DNA of 64,000 nt, taken from an uncultured bacterium. Lineage in GTDB: Bacteria; Bacteroidota; Bacteroidia; Bacteroidales; Muribaculaceae. Location of the stretch: contig CAJMNI010000001.1 of NCBI GenBank assembly GCA_905214735.1, forward strand, positions 62,001 through 126,000, in the 5' to 3' direction. The notes below the pieces were generated by a model. The model was not told where the DNA came from. It saw nothing but the letters and a program-made list of their open reading frames with translations, and did no database searches. Both the position numbers and the translations under genes were made by a program. This document shows positions 44,473-52,568 of the stretch, one piece after another. Positions within the stretch are counted from its first letter, which is position 1. The number at the start of each line of letters is the position of its first letter.

Positions 44473-44480
44473 CAAAGATA
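44473..44480 (-). promoter_or_regulatory. Probable -7 element for the cobalamin operon
   Basis: TATCTTTG reads leftward at 44480..44473 and would start the transcript near 44466, just before the aptamer. A TTTG lies only 11 bases upstream, so the -33 element is uncertain. Confidence 0.5.
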
Positions 44481-44519
44481 ATAAAAAAGTTCAAATGATG
44501 GAGAAAAACGGGCGGTTAT

Positions 44520-44550
44520 TTTGATAATCGGGATTTTTGATTTAAATTTG
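44520..44550 (+). promoter_or_regulatory. Promoter for tRNA-Gly
   Basis: TTTG (44520..44523), 19 bases and TAAATTTG (44543..44550) match the consensus exactly, about 45 bases before the tRNA. Confidence 0.75.
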
Positions 44551-44595
44551 CAGTGTGATTCCGAAGCCTCACTGCTCCGGGAGTCATTATTTAAT

Positions 44596-44668
44596 GCGAT
44601 AGTAGCTCAGTTGGTAGAGCATCAGCTTCCCAAGCTGAGGGTCACGAGTTCGAGCCTCGCCTATCGCT
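44596..44668 (+). tRNA. tRNA-Gly, anticodon CCC
   Basis: The acceptor strands GCGATAG and CTATCGC pair fully, with discriminator U as usual for tRNA-Gly. The D arm is GCTCAGTTGGTAGAGC, the anticodon arm is TCAGC-TTCCCAA-GCTGA with anticodon CCC (reads GGG), and the T loop TTCGAGC is present. CCA is not fully encoded. It stands alone with its own promoter and terminator. Confidence 0.95.
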
Positions 44669-44678
44669 CAAATTTGCA

Positions 44679-44724
44679 AATCGTTGGGATTCCGGTTTGA
44701 ACCGGATTCCCAACGATTGTTTTT
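44679..44724 (+). terminator. Terminator after tRNA-Gly
   Basis: AATCGTTGGGA...CCGGTT pairs with AACCGG...TCCCAACGATT with one mismatch, followed by GTTTTT. Confidence 0.8.
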
Positions 44725-45041
44725 AGACCAATATTTCCGCAACTCCATATTCTCGCCATAATCCCGTTGTCACCGATATAAAAATTTTTATTCGTAAAAG
44801 ATTTTTATATCGGCAGATCGAAATGTCATTTTGCTTGCAATATAATCGCCTCACCCCATTACAAAATGAATAGCAGTATACAAATGCCATAAACGGCGTT
44901 GATTTTGCTTTTTATTGCCCTTCACAGCATTGCAATTTCGATAATTGTATTTTATTTGCAAGTTTTGCGCAAATCGAGTGGAAAACTGCAAATTTGTGTT
45001 AAAATATCAGTTTGTAAGCGATTTTCCTCAAAAATTATTTT

Positions 45042-45139
45042 TTTGTTACGGAAATTTATTATACCTTTGCAGCGTGTTTTTCATGGTATTAGATTTAAGG
45101 TTAGAGGATTAGTTGTCGTGAGACAATTAATCTTTTTTT
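45042..45139 (+). ncRNA. Candidate short RNA: promoter and terminator only about 70 bases apart
   Basis: TTTG (45042..45045) and TACCTTTG (45062..45069) form a promoter-like pair with a 16-base spacer, slightly short. A textbook terminator follows at 45107..45139: GATTAGTTGTC pairs with GACAATTAATC with one G-U over a GTGA loop, then seven T. The predicted RNA from about 45076 is about 65 bases and contains no convincing reading frame. The family is not recognised. Confidence 0.45.
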
Positions 45140-45413
45140 GCGCCCTCCCGGAACCCATACATATGCCTTATCCGTCCCCTCCAACTTCCGGACACTCCAA
45201 CCAAAATAGACCTCGATATATCGATCGGCCTCACCCGACTATAGACCGCGTCCCTGAACGCGAGGGGAACCCGCTTCGGGGTTCATGCTGATTGATTGGC
45301 GGGTCCCGGGTTGACTCGGCCGGGTGTCGGACTTTCGCGGTGGACTGCCAGCCCCTATCCCAACACCCTCCCGACTCCAATCCGCCAAAGAAAATCCAAC
45401 CCACAATCAAAAC

Positions 45414-45441
45414 AAGGAGGCCGATTGCAATCAGCCTCCTT
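45414..45441 (-). terminator. Terminator after the LRR gene
   Basis: AAGGAGGC/GCCTCCTT form the outer stem with GATTGCAATC self-complementary inside. Reading leftward it is followed by GTTTTGATTG. Confidence 0.7.
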
Positions 45442-45490
45442 ATAGATAAAAATGTTATGAAGAGAATTTGTGGTCCTGAAAATTCAGATT

Positions 45491-46693
45491 TCAACGTTTG
45501 ATGAACTTGCGGGTTTTGCCGTGGTCGCGCTCGATGTAGATGCCGGGCGCAAGCCGGTCGGCATCGCAGCCTGCCGGAAGGCCGTCGATGGTGAAATATT
45601 CGGCTGATCCGGATATAGCGTTCGCAGGCATGGAGCCGGGGGCGGCGGGTTCTGCCACCGGGAGTTCGACTCCGGCGACGTCAGGATCTATGACAGTCAG
45701 TTTGATTTCATGAGATTCGAATGTTCCGCCGCTTGTCTCGATGACTCGTTTCATGGTTGTCTTACCGGGTGCCAATGCAGTGAAAATGTCTCCGTCGATT
45801 GAAACGATTTCGGGATCATATACCCATTTGTCACTTAGAATTTCGACACCGGCATAGTTGACTACGTCGCAACGCAGGAAGTCCCTGTTACCGGGCCCTT
45901 TTACATAATCCTCCCGACCTGTGACCATGAAAAGGTCGGGAATCGGTCTGAAATCATGGAAGAAAGACCATGAAGTGTCGGTTTCAGTGGGCTCGAAAGG
46001 AGGGCTTTTCATCAATTCTCCGTTATTCTGCGGTTGATTTACTGGGTATTTGTCCAAAGCTTCCTTGGGAACATATATTATTGCATCGGGAGAGTAGCAG
46101 TGCCAGAAAGGATGAGTTGAAAGTGCCGGTGGCTCGGGACTCATAACATACATCTCCCGGAGAGTCCTGATATCGCGGAATGCGAACTTCTTGATTTCCT
46201 TTACGCCTTTGCCCAGAACAATTGTATGAACGTTGTGATCAAGATCGAATAATCCATCTATTGTCTCAACCTTATCGGGAATTATTATTGAATAATAAAA
46301 ACCGTCACCGACACAGCCATACTCCATGGTAGAGACGTTGTCGGGAATCTTGAGATACTCGACGTTGCAAAGAGTAAAAAGGCCGAGATATGATATTTTC
46401 TCGAGAGTCGAAGGAAGTTCCAGTTTTTGCGCATGATGGAAACAGAATGCTTCCTCTCCGATGCTGACTACTGTATAGTCGCTGCCGCTGATGTTGACGG
46501 TGTCCGGAATTTTTATATTGTTCAACGCCGGATCAGCAGCGGAAACCTCGACGCAATGGTCGCGGTCGGGAAGTATGGAATAGCAGATTCCGTTCTCTTC
46601 CAAATCGTAGGCGTAAAGCGAACAAGAGGCTATCAGCCCCATGAGGGAGAGCGCAACTTTTCGCGATTCAATATTGGTAAGTATTCTTTTCAT
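45491..46693 (-). CDS. BspA-type leucine-rich repeat protein with T9SS CTD
   Basis: The 400-residue protein has a signal peptide (to about residue 28, ending SLYAY). LRR_5 repeats span about 60-215 (VVSIGEEAFCFHHAQKLELP, GVKEIKKFAFRDIRTLREMY). An Ig-like segment follows and then a sorting domain (EYFTIDGLPAGCDADRLAPG, IYIERD, FIKR). It should be exported by the T9SS and may bind host or microbial proteins as BspA does; that role is inferred. It is smaller than the LRR protein of the cobalamin operon and has no propeller. The glycosidase-like gene lies 65 bases upstream on the same strand. Confidence 0.75.
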   Translation of the reverse strand: MKRILTNIESRKVALSLMGLIASCSLYAYDLEENGICYSILPDRDHCVEVSAADPALNNIKIPDTVNISGSDYTVVSIGEEAFCFHHAQKLELPSTLEKISYLGLFTLCNVEYLKIPDNVSTMEYGCVGDGFYYSIIIPDKVETIDGLFDLDHNVHTIVLGKGVKEIKKFAFRDIRTLREMYVMSPEPPALSTHPFWHCYSPDAIIYVPKEALDKYPVNQPQNNGELMKSPPFEPTETDTSWSFFHDFRPIPDLFMVTGREDYVKGPGNRDFLRCDVVNYAGVEILSDKWVYDPEIVSIDGDIFTALAPGKTTMKRVIETSGGTFESHEIKLTVIDPDVAGVELPVAEPAAPGSMPANAISGSAEYFTIDGLPAGCDADRLAPGIYIERDHGKTRKFIKR

Positions 46694-46758
46694 ATTTGGT
46701 CCGTTTTAATAAGTTATCTATAAATTGTATTGTATTTATTAAAGGTCATTGGATTCTA

Positions 46759-48255
46759 TCAAAATTCAATTGAATCCGGAACTTGGAAAATCTCGTATTG
46801 AGATGGTTTCAGAGTGATGTGTTTGGTTACGTAGGTATAACCTGAATGAGGAATGCTGTCGCGAAGAGAAATTGAATTTATACCTGATCCAACAGGACCA
46901 ATTATTCCAGAGACAATTGAATCACAGGTCGTAAAAGGATCTCGTTTCACGCGATACCTTAATCGAATTCTCGAAGTATTCACTGGATCCTGATTAACAA
47001 TCACAATGTAGTTTTTTCCTTTATTCGAGAGCCTTGAAATCAAAGCTCCTTTGCCGGAGACCCGTGCGGCGCTTAATTTATCCCATGGGGCAGGCGCCGG
47101 TATAAAGCAGATTTCTGATGGTCGCTGATATTGATCTCCAATAAATATATATCCCTCGAGCGTAGCACCGAGAAAGACATCAGAGTGTTCTTTGATCTCT
47201 TTGTTTATTTGTTTGACAGCATCCCATGAAGGTCCCGGATTCCCGTTTTTGTCTACGACGGCTGACTGATAATATCCGTTTTCATTCGGATCCTGCATCG
47301 CGTAAGCCCAATAGACGATTCCCTGGGCTCCGAGGGCAAGTGCGTTGAATGCCTCGAAGCGCAGGTATTCCTCGGTGGCTACCGGGCGCTGAGGATAAAT
47401 GTCCGGGCTTTCGGGATTCTGGTATATGTAGTTTGCTGTTTCACAGAAAGCCCAGAACGGGATTCCCCGGGCTTTCGATGTGTGGGCGAAAAGAGCGAGG
47501 TCGTAATAGAAGTCCTTGAAATTGATCTCGAGCGTATCGGCAGATCTCTGCATTATCGGGTAGAAATCGTATGACAGCACCGCAGGATTTACCACATCGC
47601 AGAACGTGGAGAGATACTTCTTGAAAGTTTCCCTCTGATTCAACGAGTCGGAATAGATTCTTCTTGCACCGGTCTTTTGCATGAAAGCCTCTGCCGGCTC
47701 CCCGACAAGATTGATCCACGGCAACGCTCCGGAGTCAATTGCGGCAATAGAGCTGTGAAAAGCCTTAAGAGGAACAATTTCACTTTTCAACGGTTCGTCA
47801 GTAATAAGGTAACCTCCTATAAGTTCCGGATTAGCATTGGCATTTACATAATCCCTTAATTGTTTTATGACTTGAAAGCATAATGTATCTTTGTGATTGA
47901 TGAAGAACCAGTCTAAATTCACTATCAGTGAAACATCCAGACCCTTTATTTTGGGAATGAGTCCATAGATGTTGTCGAAACTTTCGCTGACGAGAGCGCT
48001 GTTAAAGCCACAACTTACCAGCTTCTGGAAGTCTGATCTTGTTGCCGTACGCCTGATGTAATAAGGATTCCAGGCGATGATTGGGAAGTGTCCCGGAGTT
48101 GGGGAGATGTAGCCGGACTGGCCGGAAGACTTTGTCGGGGCGTTGGCGGCTCGTGACGGTGGCTGTGATGCTGCCGGATTCCCTGCCGGAGTTCCTTTCA
48201 TTCCGATGAAGGGAAGAAGGAAGATCGCCGCTGCTACGAATAATAATTTCTTCAT
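46759..48255 (-). CDS. Secreted TIM-barrel glycoside hydrolase-like protein
   Basis: The 498-residue protein has a signal peptide (about residues 1-21) and a low-complexity Ser/Pro/Ala linker. The next ~300 residues have TIM-barrel features: PIIAWNPYYIRR, GGYLITDEP (possible acid/base Glu), GIPFWAFCETANY (possible nucleophile Glu) and GIVYWAYAMQDPNENG. A beta-sandwich of about 120 residues closes the chain. It resembles GH-A clan enzymes such as GH5 and GH42, but no family can be fixed by eye. It lacks both lipobox and CTD, so it may stay in the periplasm. By eye it is more AT-rich than most of the window, which might reflect transfer. Confidence 0.55.
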   Translation of the reverse strand: MKKLLFVAAAIFLLPFIGMKGTPAGNPAASQPPSRAANAPTKSSGQSGYISPTPGHFPIIAWNPYYIRRTATRSDFQKLVSCGFNSALVSESFDNIYGLIPKIKGLDVSLIVNLDWFFINHKDTLCFQVIKQLRDYVNANANPELIGGYLITDEPLKSEIVPLKAFHSSIAAIDSGALPWINLVGEPAEAFMQKTGARRIYSDSLNQRETFKKYLSTFCDVVNPAVLSYDFYPIMQRSADTLEINFKDFYYDLALFAHTSKARGIPFWAFCETANYIYQNPESPDIYPQRPVATEEYLRFEAFNALALGAQGIVYWAYAMQDPNENGYYQSAVVDKNGNPGPSWDAVKQINKEIKEHSDVFLGATLEGYIFIGDQYQRPSEICFIPAPAPWDKLSAARVSGKGALISRLSNKGKNYIVIVNQDPVNTSRIRLRYRVKRDPFTTCDSIVSGIIGPVGSGINSISLRDSIPHSGYTYVTKHITLKPSQYEIFQVPDSIEF

Positions 48256-48614
48256 GAGCCGTTGGTTTTTGTGGTTAATATTATTGTTGTTTCAAGCAGT
48301 GGAAAGTCAGCGTTGGTTTCGGCGGGGATTTTGGTTTCCGGGTCTGGAGCTTGAGTAAAGCTATGGCCGGTTTCTCCTGCTTTTTGTCGTCTTTTATTCT
48401 TTTTACAAAAGTATGATAAATAATTTTAAAAAGCAATAATTTTGGAAAATATTTTTCGAAAATCTCGTGGATGGTGTTCTGATGCTTAAAAATCGGCGGC
48501 GAGGATGGAAATAATCTTGGTATGTGTGTTGATTGATGGCAATGTGTGTGGTGTGTAGTGGTGTCGTGAGAGTGATGTCGCGCGGGTGGGGGACTGTGTG
48601 CAACCCCTTAAGGG

Positions 48615-48636
48615 GAGGGGAACCCACTTCGGGGTT
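48615..48636. repeat. 22-base dispersed hairpin repeat, copy 2
   Basis: The sequence differs by one base from 45262..45283. Both contain GGGGAACCC and CTTCGGGGTT, able to form a small hairpin. The two copies flank the LRR and glycosidase-like gene pair. Confidence 0.5.
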
Positions 48637-48717
48637 TCCCTCGCGTCGGGTGCCCTCTCAACTGGTTTTCCTTCCCGACGGGCGCTTATCCTGACGTCTA
48701 AGGAGGCAATATCGCAG

Positions 48718-48791
48718 GCTTCCCCATCGCCCGAATCCATCGCCGGAGACTATCGCTTCCCCATCGCCCGAGCCTATCGCCGGGGTCGCCG
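48718..48791. repeat. Imperfect 37-base tandem repeat, two copies
   Basis: GCTTCCCCATCGCCCGA occurs at 48718 and again at 48755, each followed by a similar segment with ATCGCCGG. Confidence 0.6.
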
Positions 48792-48826
48792 AGGCCGTCG
48801 GGGTTGCTTGGTTGCGTTTTTATCAC

Positions 48827-48834
48827 TATATTTG
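48827..48834 (+). promoter_or_regulatory. -7 element (TATATTTG) for the DUF4492 gene
   Basis: TATATTTG fits TAnnTTTG; a TTG at 48804..48806 lies 20 bases upstream. The start codon follows after 26 bases. Confidence 0.55.
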
Positions 48835-48860
48835 CGCGGTCAATCTTGAGTTTAGTTGAT

Positions 48861-49166
48861 ATGAGCCTTGATATGAGCGATGATAATGATTTTACGGACC
48901 AAGCCGCTTCCGGGCTTGGTCCTGACGATGCTGCTTCGCAGGCTCGGACGGGCGGTTTCTGGCGCCGCGTGTGGGACCTCTATGCCGACGGATTCCGCAA
49001 CATGACCATCGGCCGCTACCTCTGGGTCATTATCATCTTCAAACTCATCGTGATTTTCCTCGTGCTGAAACTCTTCTTTTTCCCTGACCTACTCAGCACG
49101 AATTACGACAACGACCAAGACCGCGCCGAAGCCGTAAGATCCGCCCTCACCAATCCCAAAGAATAA
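48861..49166 (+). CDS. DUF4492 family small membrane protein
   Basis: The 101-residue protein starts at the ATG at 48861, after the promoter. An acidic N-terminal tail is followed by the family core VWDLYADGFRNMTIGRYLWV, one membrane helix (IIIFKLIVIFLVLKLFFFP) and a short acidic tail. DUF4492 proteins in Bacteroidota usually precede cydAB, encoding cytochrome bd oxidase, but no cyd genes are here. The N-terminal extension of about 30 residues is longer than I would expect for the family. Its function is not established. Confidence 0.75.
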   Translation: MSLDMSDDNDFTDQAASGLGPDDAASQARTGGFWRRVWDLYADGFRNMTIGRYLWVIIIFKLIVIFLVLKLFFFPDLLSTNYDNDQDRAEAVRSALTNPKE

Positions 49167-49238
49167 ATCCGACACCTCCTGCCGACATAAATCAGTTCCG
49201 ACCTCAATCTGATGGCGGATCGAATAAAGAATAGAAAA

Positions 49239-49274
49239 CTCCGGCTTCCATCCGATTGCAGTTGGAAGCCGGAG
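49239..49274. terminator. Bidirectional terminator between DUF4492 and queA
   Basis: CTCCGGCTTCCA (49239..49250) pairs perfectly with TGGAAGCCGGAG (49263..49274). An AT-rich tract lies on the right, and AGTTTTCTATTC follows on the minus side. Confidence 0.75.
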
Positions 49275-49347
49275 CAATATTTTATCAATCGGTTCGATTC
49301 GAAGCCGATACGAAAGATCTCCTTTTCAGCGGAAGGTCAGAGGAAGG

Positions 49348-50400
49348 TCAGCGGAGGATCAGCATCGCGTCGCCGTAGGCGCCGAAGGCATACTTCTCCT
49401 TGATGGCCGTGTCGTAGGCCTTCATCACCAGGTCGAAGCCGCCGAAAGCCGTAACCATCATTAGCATCGTGCTTTCCGGCATGTGGAAATTCGACACCAT
49501 CGAATTGCACACAGTGAAATCGTAGGGCGGGAAAATAAACTTGTTGGTCCAGCCCTCGAACGTCATCAGATGGCCGTTCATGCAGACAGCGCTCGCCAGT
49601 CCGCGGAGCACCGACGTGCCCACGGCGCAGACACGGTGATTGTTGTCTTTCGCCTTGTTGACGATATCCACCAGATCCTGACGCACATACATCTCCTCGG
49701 AGTCCATGCGGTGTTTCGTAAGATCCTCCACGTCGATCTCGCGGTAATTTCCGCGGCCCGAATGGAGGGTAAGGAAGCCGCGCTCCACGCCCTTGATCTC
49801 CAGACGCTTCATCAGCTCGCGGCTGAAATGCATACCGGCTGCAGGAGCCATAACGGCCCCCTCGTGCTCGGCGAAGATGCACTGGTAGCGTTCCTCGTCC
49901 CAGTCTTCCACAGGGCGTGTGATATATTCCGGAAGCGGAGTCTGGCCCAGGGCATAGAGGGCCTTCTTGAATTCATCGTGGTCGCCGTCGTAAAGGAAGC
50001 GGAGCGTACGTCCGCGGTTGGTCGTATTGTCAATCACCTCGGCCACCATCGAATCGTCGTCGCCGAAATAGAGCTTGTTGCCGATACGGATCTTGCGGGC
50101 CGGCTCCACGAGCACGTCCCAGAGACGGTTTTCCTCATTGAGCTCCCGAAGGAGAAACACCTCGATGCAGGCGCGCGTCTTCTCCTTGTTGCCATAGAGA
50201 CGGGCCGGAAAAACCTTGGTGTTGTTGAAAACCATCACGTCGCCTTCATCGAAGAAATTGATGATCTCCTTGAAGACATGATGGGTGATCTCGCCTGTGC
50301 GCGTGTCGATCACCATCAGGCGACATTCGTCACGATTCTCCGACGGACGCTGGGCCACCAGCTCCTGGGGAAGCTTGAACTTGAATTGAGAAAGTTTCAT
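49348..50400 (-). CDS. queA: tRNA preQ1(34) S-adenosylmethionine ribosyltransferase-isomerase
   Basis: The 350-residue enzyme starts at MKLSQFKF (50400). The QueA signatures are clear: LPQELVAQRP, VMVFNNTKVFPARL, GAVMAPAAGMHFS and HMPESTMLMMVTAFGG. It transfers the ribosyl moiety of S-adenosylmethionine to preQ1 at the wobble position of tRNA, giving epoxyqueuosine. It is the last of five genes in a minus-strand block with ftsX, DUF3098, uppP and truB; the 126-base gap to truB may hold a separate promoter. The length is normal. Confidence 0.95.
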   Translation of the reverse strand: MKLSQFKFKLPQELVAQRPSENRDECRLMVIDTRTGEITHHVFKEIINFFDEGDVMVFNNTKVFPARLYGNKEKTRACIEVFLLRELNEENRLWDVLVEPARKIRIGNKLYFGDDDSMVAEVIDNTTNRGRTLRFLYDGDHDEFKKALYALGQTPLPEYITRPVEDWDEERYQCIFAEHEGAVMAPAAGMHFSRELMKRLEIKGVERGFLTLHSGRGNYREIDVEDLTKHRMDSEEMYVRQDLVDIVNKAKDNNHRVCAVGTSVLRGLASAVCMNGHLMTFEGWTNKFIFPPYDFTVCNSMVSNFHMPESTMLMMVTAFGGFDLVMKAYDTAIKEKYAFGAYGDAMLILR

Positions 50401-50526
50401 AAATTTGCTTTGTGTTCGTATGCCGCACACGTGCGGCGGTTAAACCTCTGTTTAAAACTTACGGATGCTTATCCCTTGCTGGGGCAGTGGCATCCCTGTG
50501 GTAAATTTTGGGATTCCGGAAAGCAG

Positions 50527-51312
50527 CTAAGCTTCCGGAGCATCGTCGGGGAAGACCACCTCGGCTTCCGCTATCCGCTTGAGAGCCTCGTCGATCGTCA
50601 GACACGAACCGACCCCGACATCTCCTACGCGGGTGCGGCGCAGAGCCGTCAGATGCGCCCCTGTGCCGAGCGCCTCCCCTATGTCGCGGGCAAGAGCCCT
50701 GATATAAGTTCCTTTGCTGCAGACCACCCTCACCGTGATCTTCCGGTCGTCAAAACCGAGAAGCTCGAGTGTGGAAATCTCCAGCGGTTTGGCTTTCAGT
50801 TCCACCTCCTTTCCCTTGCGGGCCAGATTATAGGCCCGCTTTCCGTCGACCTTCACCGCGGAAAAGACCGGAGGCACCTGCATCACCCTTCCCGTGAACC
50901 GGGGCAGCACGTCGAGCACCATCTGCTCCGTCACGTGTTCCCAGGGGTAGGTGGCGTCGATCTCCGTTTCCAGATCGAAACTCGGAGTGGTGGCGCCGAT
51001 AGTGATCTCGGCCACATACTCCTTAGTGCCCGCCTGCAAGGTTTCGATGCGCCGGGTGGCGCGCCCCGTGCAGACGATAAGCACTCCGGTGGCCAGCGGA
51101 TCGAGAGTGCCCGCATGCCCCACCTTGAATTTCTTCATCTTCAGACGCCGCTGGATCGCGCCCCGAAGCCGCTTCACCGCGTCAAACGACGTCCAGCCAA
51201 GCGGTTTGTCGATGGCAATCACCTCGCCCCCCACGAAATTCATCGGCGGATAGGCGGCATGAGATGCTTCATGACCGCGTGCGGCCTCTTCGTTATTGAT
51301 ATTTTCGTTCAC
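50527..51312 (-). CDS. truB: tRNA pseudouridine(55) synthase
   Basis: The 261-residue protein has the TruB core: AIDKPLGWTSFDAVKRLRG, GHAGTLDPLATGVLIV with the catalytic Asp in LDPLATG, and YVAEITIGATTPSFDLETEI. It makes pseudouridine at position 55 of the T loop of tRNAs. It starts 38 bases after uppP. A 20-residue N-terminal tail precedes the conserved region. Confidence 0.95.
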   Translation of the reverse strand: MNENINNEEAARGHEASHAAYPPMNFVGGEVIAIDKPLGWTSFDAVKRLRGAIQRRLKMKKFKVGHAGTLDPLATGVLIVCTGRATRRIETLQAGTKEYVAEITIGATTPSFDLETEIDATYPWEHVTEQMVLDVLPRFTGRVMQVPPVFSAVKVDGKRAYNLARKGKEVELKAKPLEISTLELLGFDDRKITVRVVCSKGTYIRALARDIGEALGTGAHLTALRRTRVGDVGVGSCLTIDEALKRIAEAEVVFPDDAPEA

Positions 51313-51350
51313 TCAGACAGTTCCGGTTAAAAATTGGTCTTAAGCGCCGG

Positions 51351-52187
51351 TCACCATAAGATGCAGAGCGCTCCGACAGCCACGCAATAGAGGGCGAACC
51401 AATAGAGCTTCCCCTTGTTGACGAGACTGATCATCCATTTGCAGGCCAGGCATCCCACGATAAACGAAGCCAGAAAACCGACGATAAGCGGTCCGACGCC
51501 GAGTTGCGCAGCTCCCTGCGCGGCGGGCTCCATGAGGTCTTTCACGTCGAGAAGCGCCTCTCCCAGAATCGGGATGATCACCATCAGGAAGGAGAAGGAA
51601 GCCACCTTGTCGCGTTTGTCGCCGAGCATGATGCCGGTGGCGATAGTAGTGCCCGAGCGGCTAAGTCCCGGAAGAACGGCCACGGCCTGCGCCAGACCGA
51701 TAACCACCGCGTCCCACCAGCCGATCTCGCGGCCGGCCGAGGCCGAGGCGAACTTCACCTCTCCGTTGCGGGCGGCCCTGAGTCCGGTGATATGCGCGAA
51801 GATAAGCAGCGCGGCGGTCACCATCAGGCAGCAGCCTACGACAGTCAGGTTCTGGAACGTTCCCTCCACATAATCCTTGAAGCAGAGGCCGACGATACCG
51901 ACCGGGATGCAGCTCACCAAAAGCTTGCAGACATACCAGAAATCGGCGTCGCGGCGGAACGTGAAGAAACTTGCACAGAGCCGGCGGAACATAGGCCAGA
52001 GCACCACGATAGTGCTCAGCACCGTGGCGGCGTGAAGCAGCACGCTGAGCTGCAGGTTTTCATCCGCCGGAAGGTCGACTCCGAGTATCTGTTTGAAAAT
52101 CTCGAGATGGCCGCTGGAGCTTACGGGAAGATACTCCGTGAGCCCCTGCACGATGCCGAGGAGGAGGGCGTCAATCCAATCTATCAT
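51351..52187 (-). CDS. uppP: Undecaprenyl-diphosphate phosphatase
   Basis: The 278-residue polytopic inner-membrane protein has both BacA/UppP signatures: GLTEYLPVSSSGHLEIF and LPGLSRSGTTIATGI. It dephosphorylates undecaprenyl diphosphate to recycle the lipid carrier for peptidoglycan and surface glycans; overexpression in other bacteria gives bacitracin resistance. Its start overlaps the DUF3098 gene by 4 bases, so translation is probably coupled. Confidence 0.95.
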   Translation of the reverse strand: MIDWIDALLLGIVQGLTEYLPVSSSGHLEIFKQILGVDLPADENLQLSVLLHAATVLSTIVVLWPMFRRLCASFFTFRRDADFWYVCKLLVSCIPVGIVGLCFKDYVEGTFQNLTVVGCCLMVTAALLIFAHITGLRAARNGEVKFASASAGREIGWWDAVVIGLAQAVAVLPGLSRSGTTIATGIMLGDKRDKVASFSFLMVIIPILGEALLDVKDLMEPAAQGAAQLGVGPLIVGFLASFIVGCLACKWMISLVNKGKLYWFALYCVAVGALCILW

Positions 52188-52507
52188 TTCCCGGCTTTAT
52201 CTTCAGGTGAAACTTCAGCCTTCTCCCCTTTTGCCGACCGGCGGCCGGGAGTATAGATTATGGCGAAGGCCATCAGCAGGAAACCGAGGAATGTCAGCGC
52301 CGGACCGACGACTATGCGCCGCGTGCTGAACACTTCCGGATCAAACGCCACCTGGTCGGAGCTTCCGCCTCCGCTCATCAGAAGGAAACCGACGATGATC
52401 AGCAGCAGGCAACCGCCCATCATCATAAAATTGATGCGGCTGAAGGGGCGCTGCGATTCCGGCTCCTTTAAAATATCATCTTTCTTGAAATTAAACAGAT
52501 CTGCCAT
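52184..52507 (-). CDS. DUF3098 family membrane protein
   Basis: The 107-residue protein has two predicted membrane helices (INFMMMGGCLLLIIVGFLLM and a second near residues 70-88) joined by a short loop, and a charged C-terminal tail. DUF3098 proteins lie between ftsX and uppP in many Bacteroidales, as here. The function is unknown; the context suggests a link to the envelope or division. Confidence 0.8.
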   Translation of the reverse strand: MADLFNFKKDDILKEPESQRPFSRINFMMMGGCLLLIIVGFLLMSGGGSSDQVAFDPEVFSTRRIVVGPALTFLGFLLMAFAIIYTPGRRSAKGEKAEVSPEDKAGK

Positions 52508-52568
52508 TTTATAAATTTATTATCCCCGGGGCACCACGATTTTCCGGGCCCGGGCAATGGATCCTTTT

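Larger units (their letters stand above)
44669..45490. other. Long intergenic region, AT-rich then GC-rich, no protein gene seen
   Basis: These 822 bases hold, in order, the tRNA terminator (44679..44724), an AT-rich palindrome (CCGATATAAAAAT at 44773..44785 with its complement at 44801..44813), a candidate short RNA (45042..45140), a GC-rich segment with a small hairpin repeat (45262..45283) shared with 48615..48636, and the terminator of the LRR gene (45414..45441). A 130-codon open frame at 44899..45291 crosses the promoter and terminator and looks non-coding. Confidence 0.5.
48256..48860. other. Intergenic region with small repeats, no gene seen
   Basis: These 605 bases hold a probable leftward -7 element TACTTTTG (48413..48406) for the glycosidase-like gene, a GT-rich tract (about 48520..48580), the 22-base hairpin repeat (48615..48636), an imperfect 37-base tandem duplication (48718..48791) and the promoter of the DUF4492 gene. 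Open frames across it have no recognisable protein features. Confidence 0.5.

Noticed and set aside
44899..45291. 130-codon plus-strand frame after tRNA-Gly
   Set aside because: It crosses a promoter and a strong terminator and has no recognisable protein features after its hydrophobic start.
48586..48849. 87-codon frame upstream of the DUF4492 gene
   Set aside because: It is Arg/Ser-rich, spans tandem repeats and ends over the DUF4492 promoter; nothing suggests a protein.
50422..50437. GC palindrome between queA and truB
   Set aside because: The two arms are separated by only two bases and no T tract follows, so a terminator or operator call is not supported.
49483..51330. 615-codon open frame on the plus strand
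   Set aside because: It is antisense to queA and truB, both unmistakable on the minus strand.
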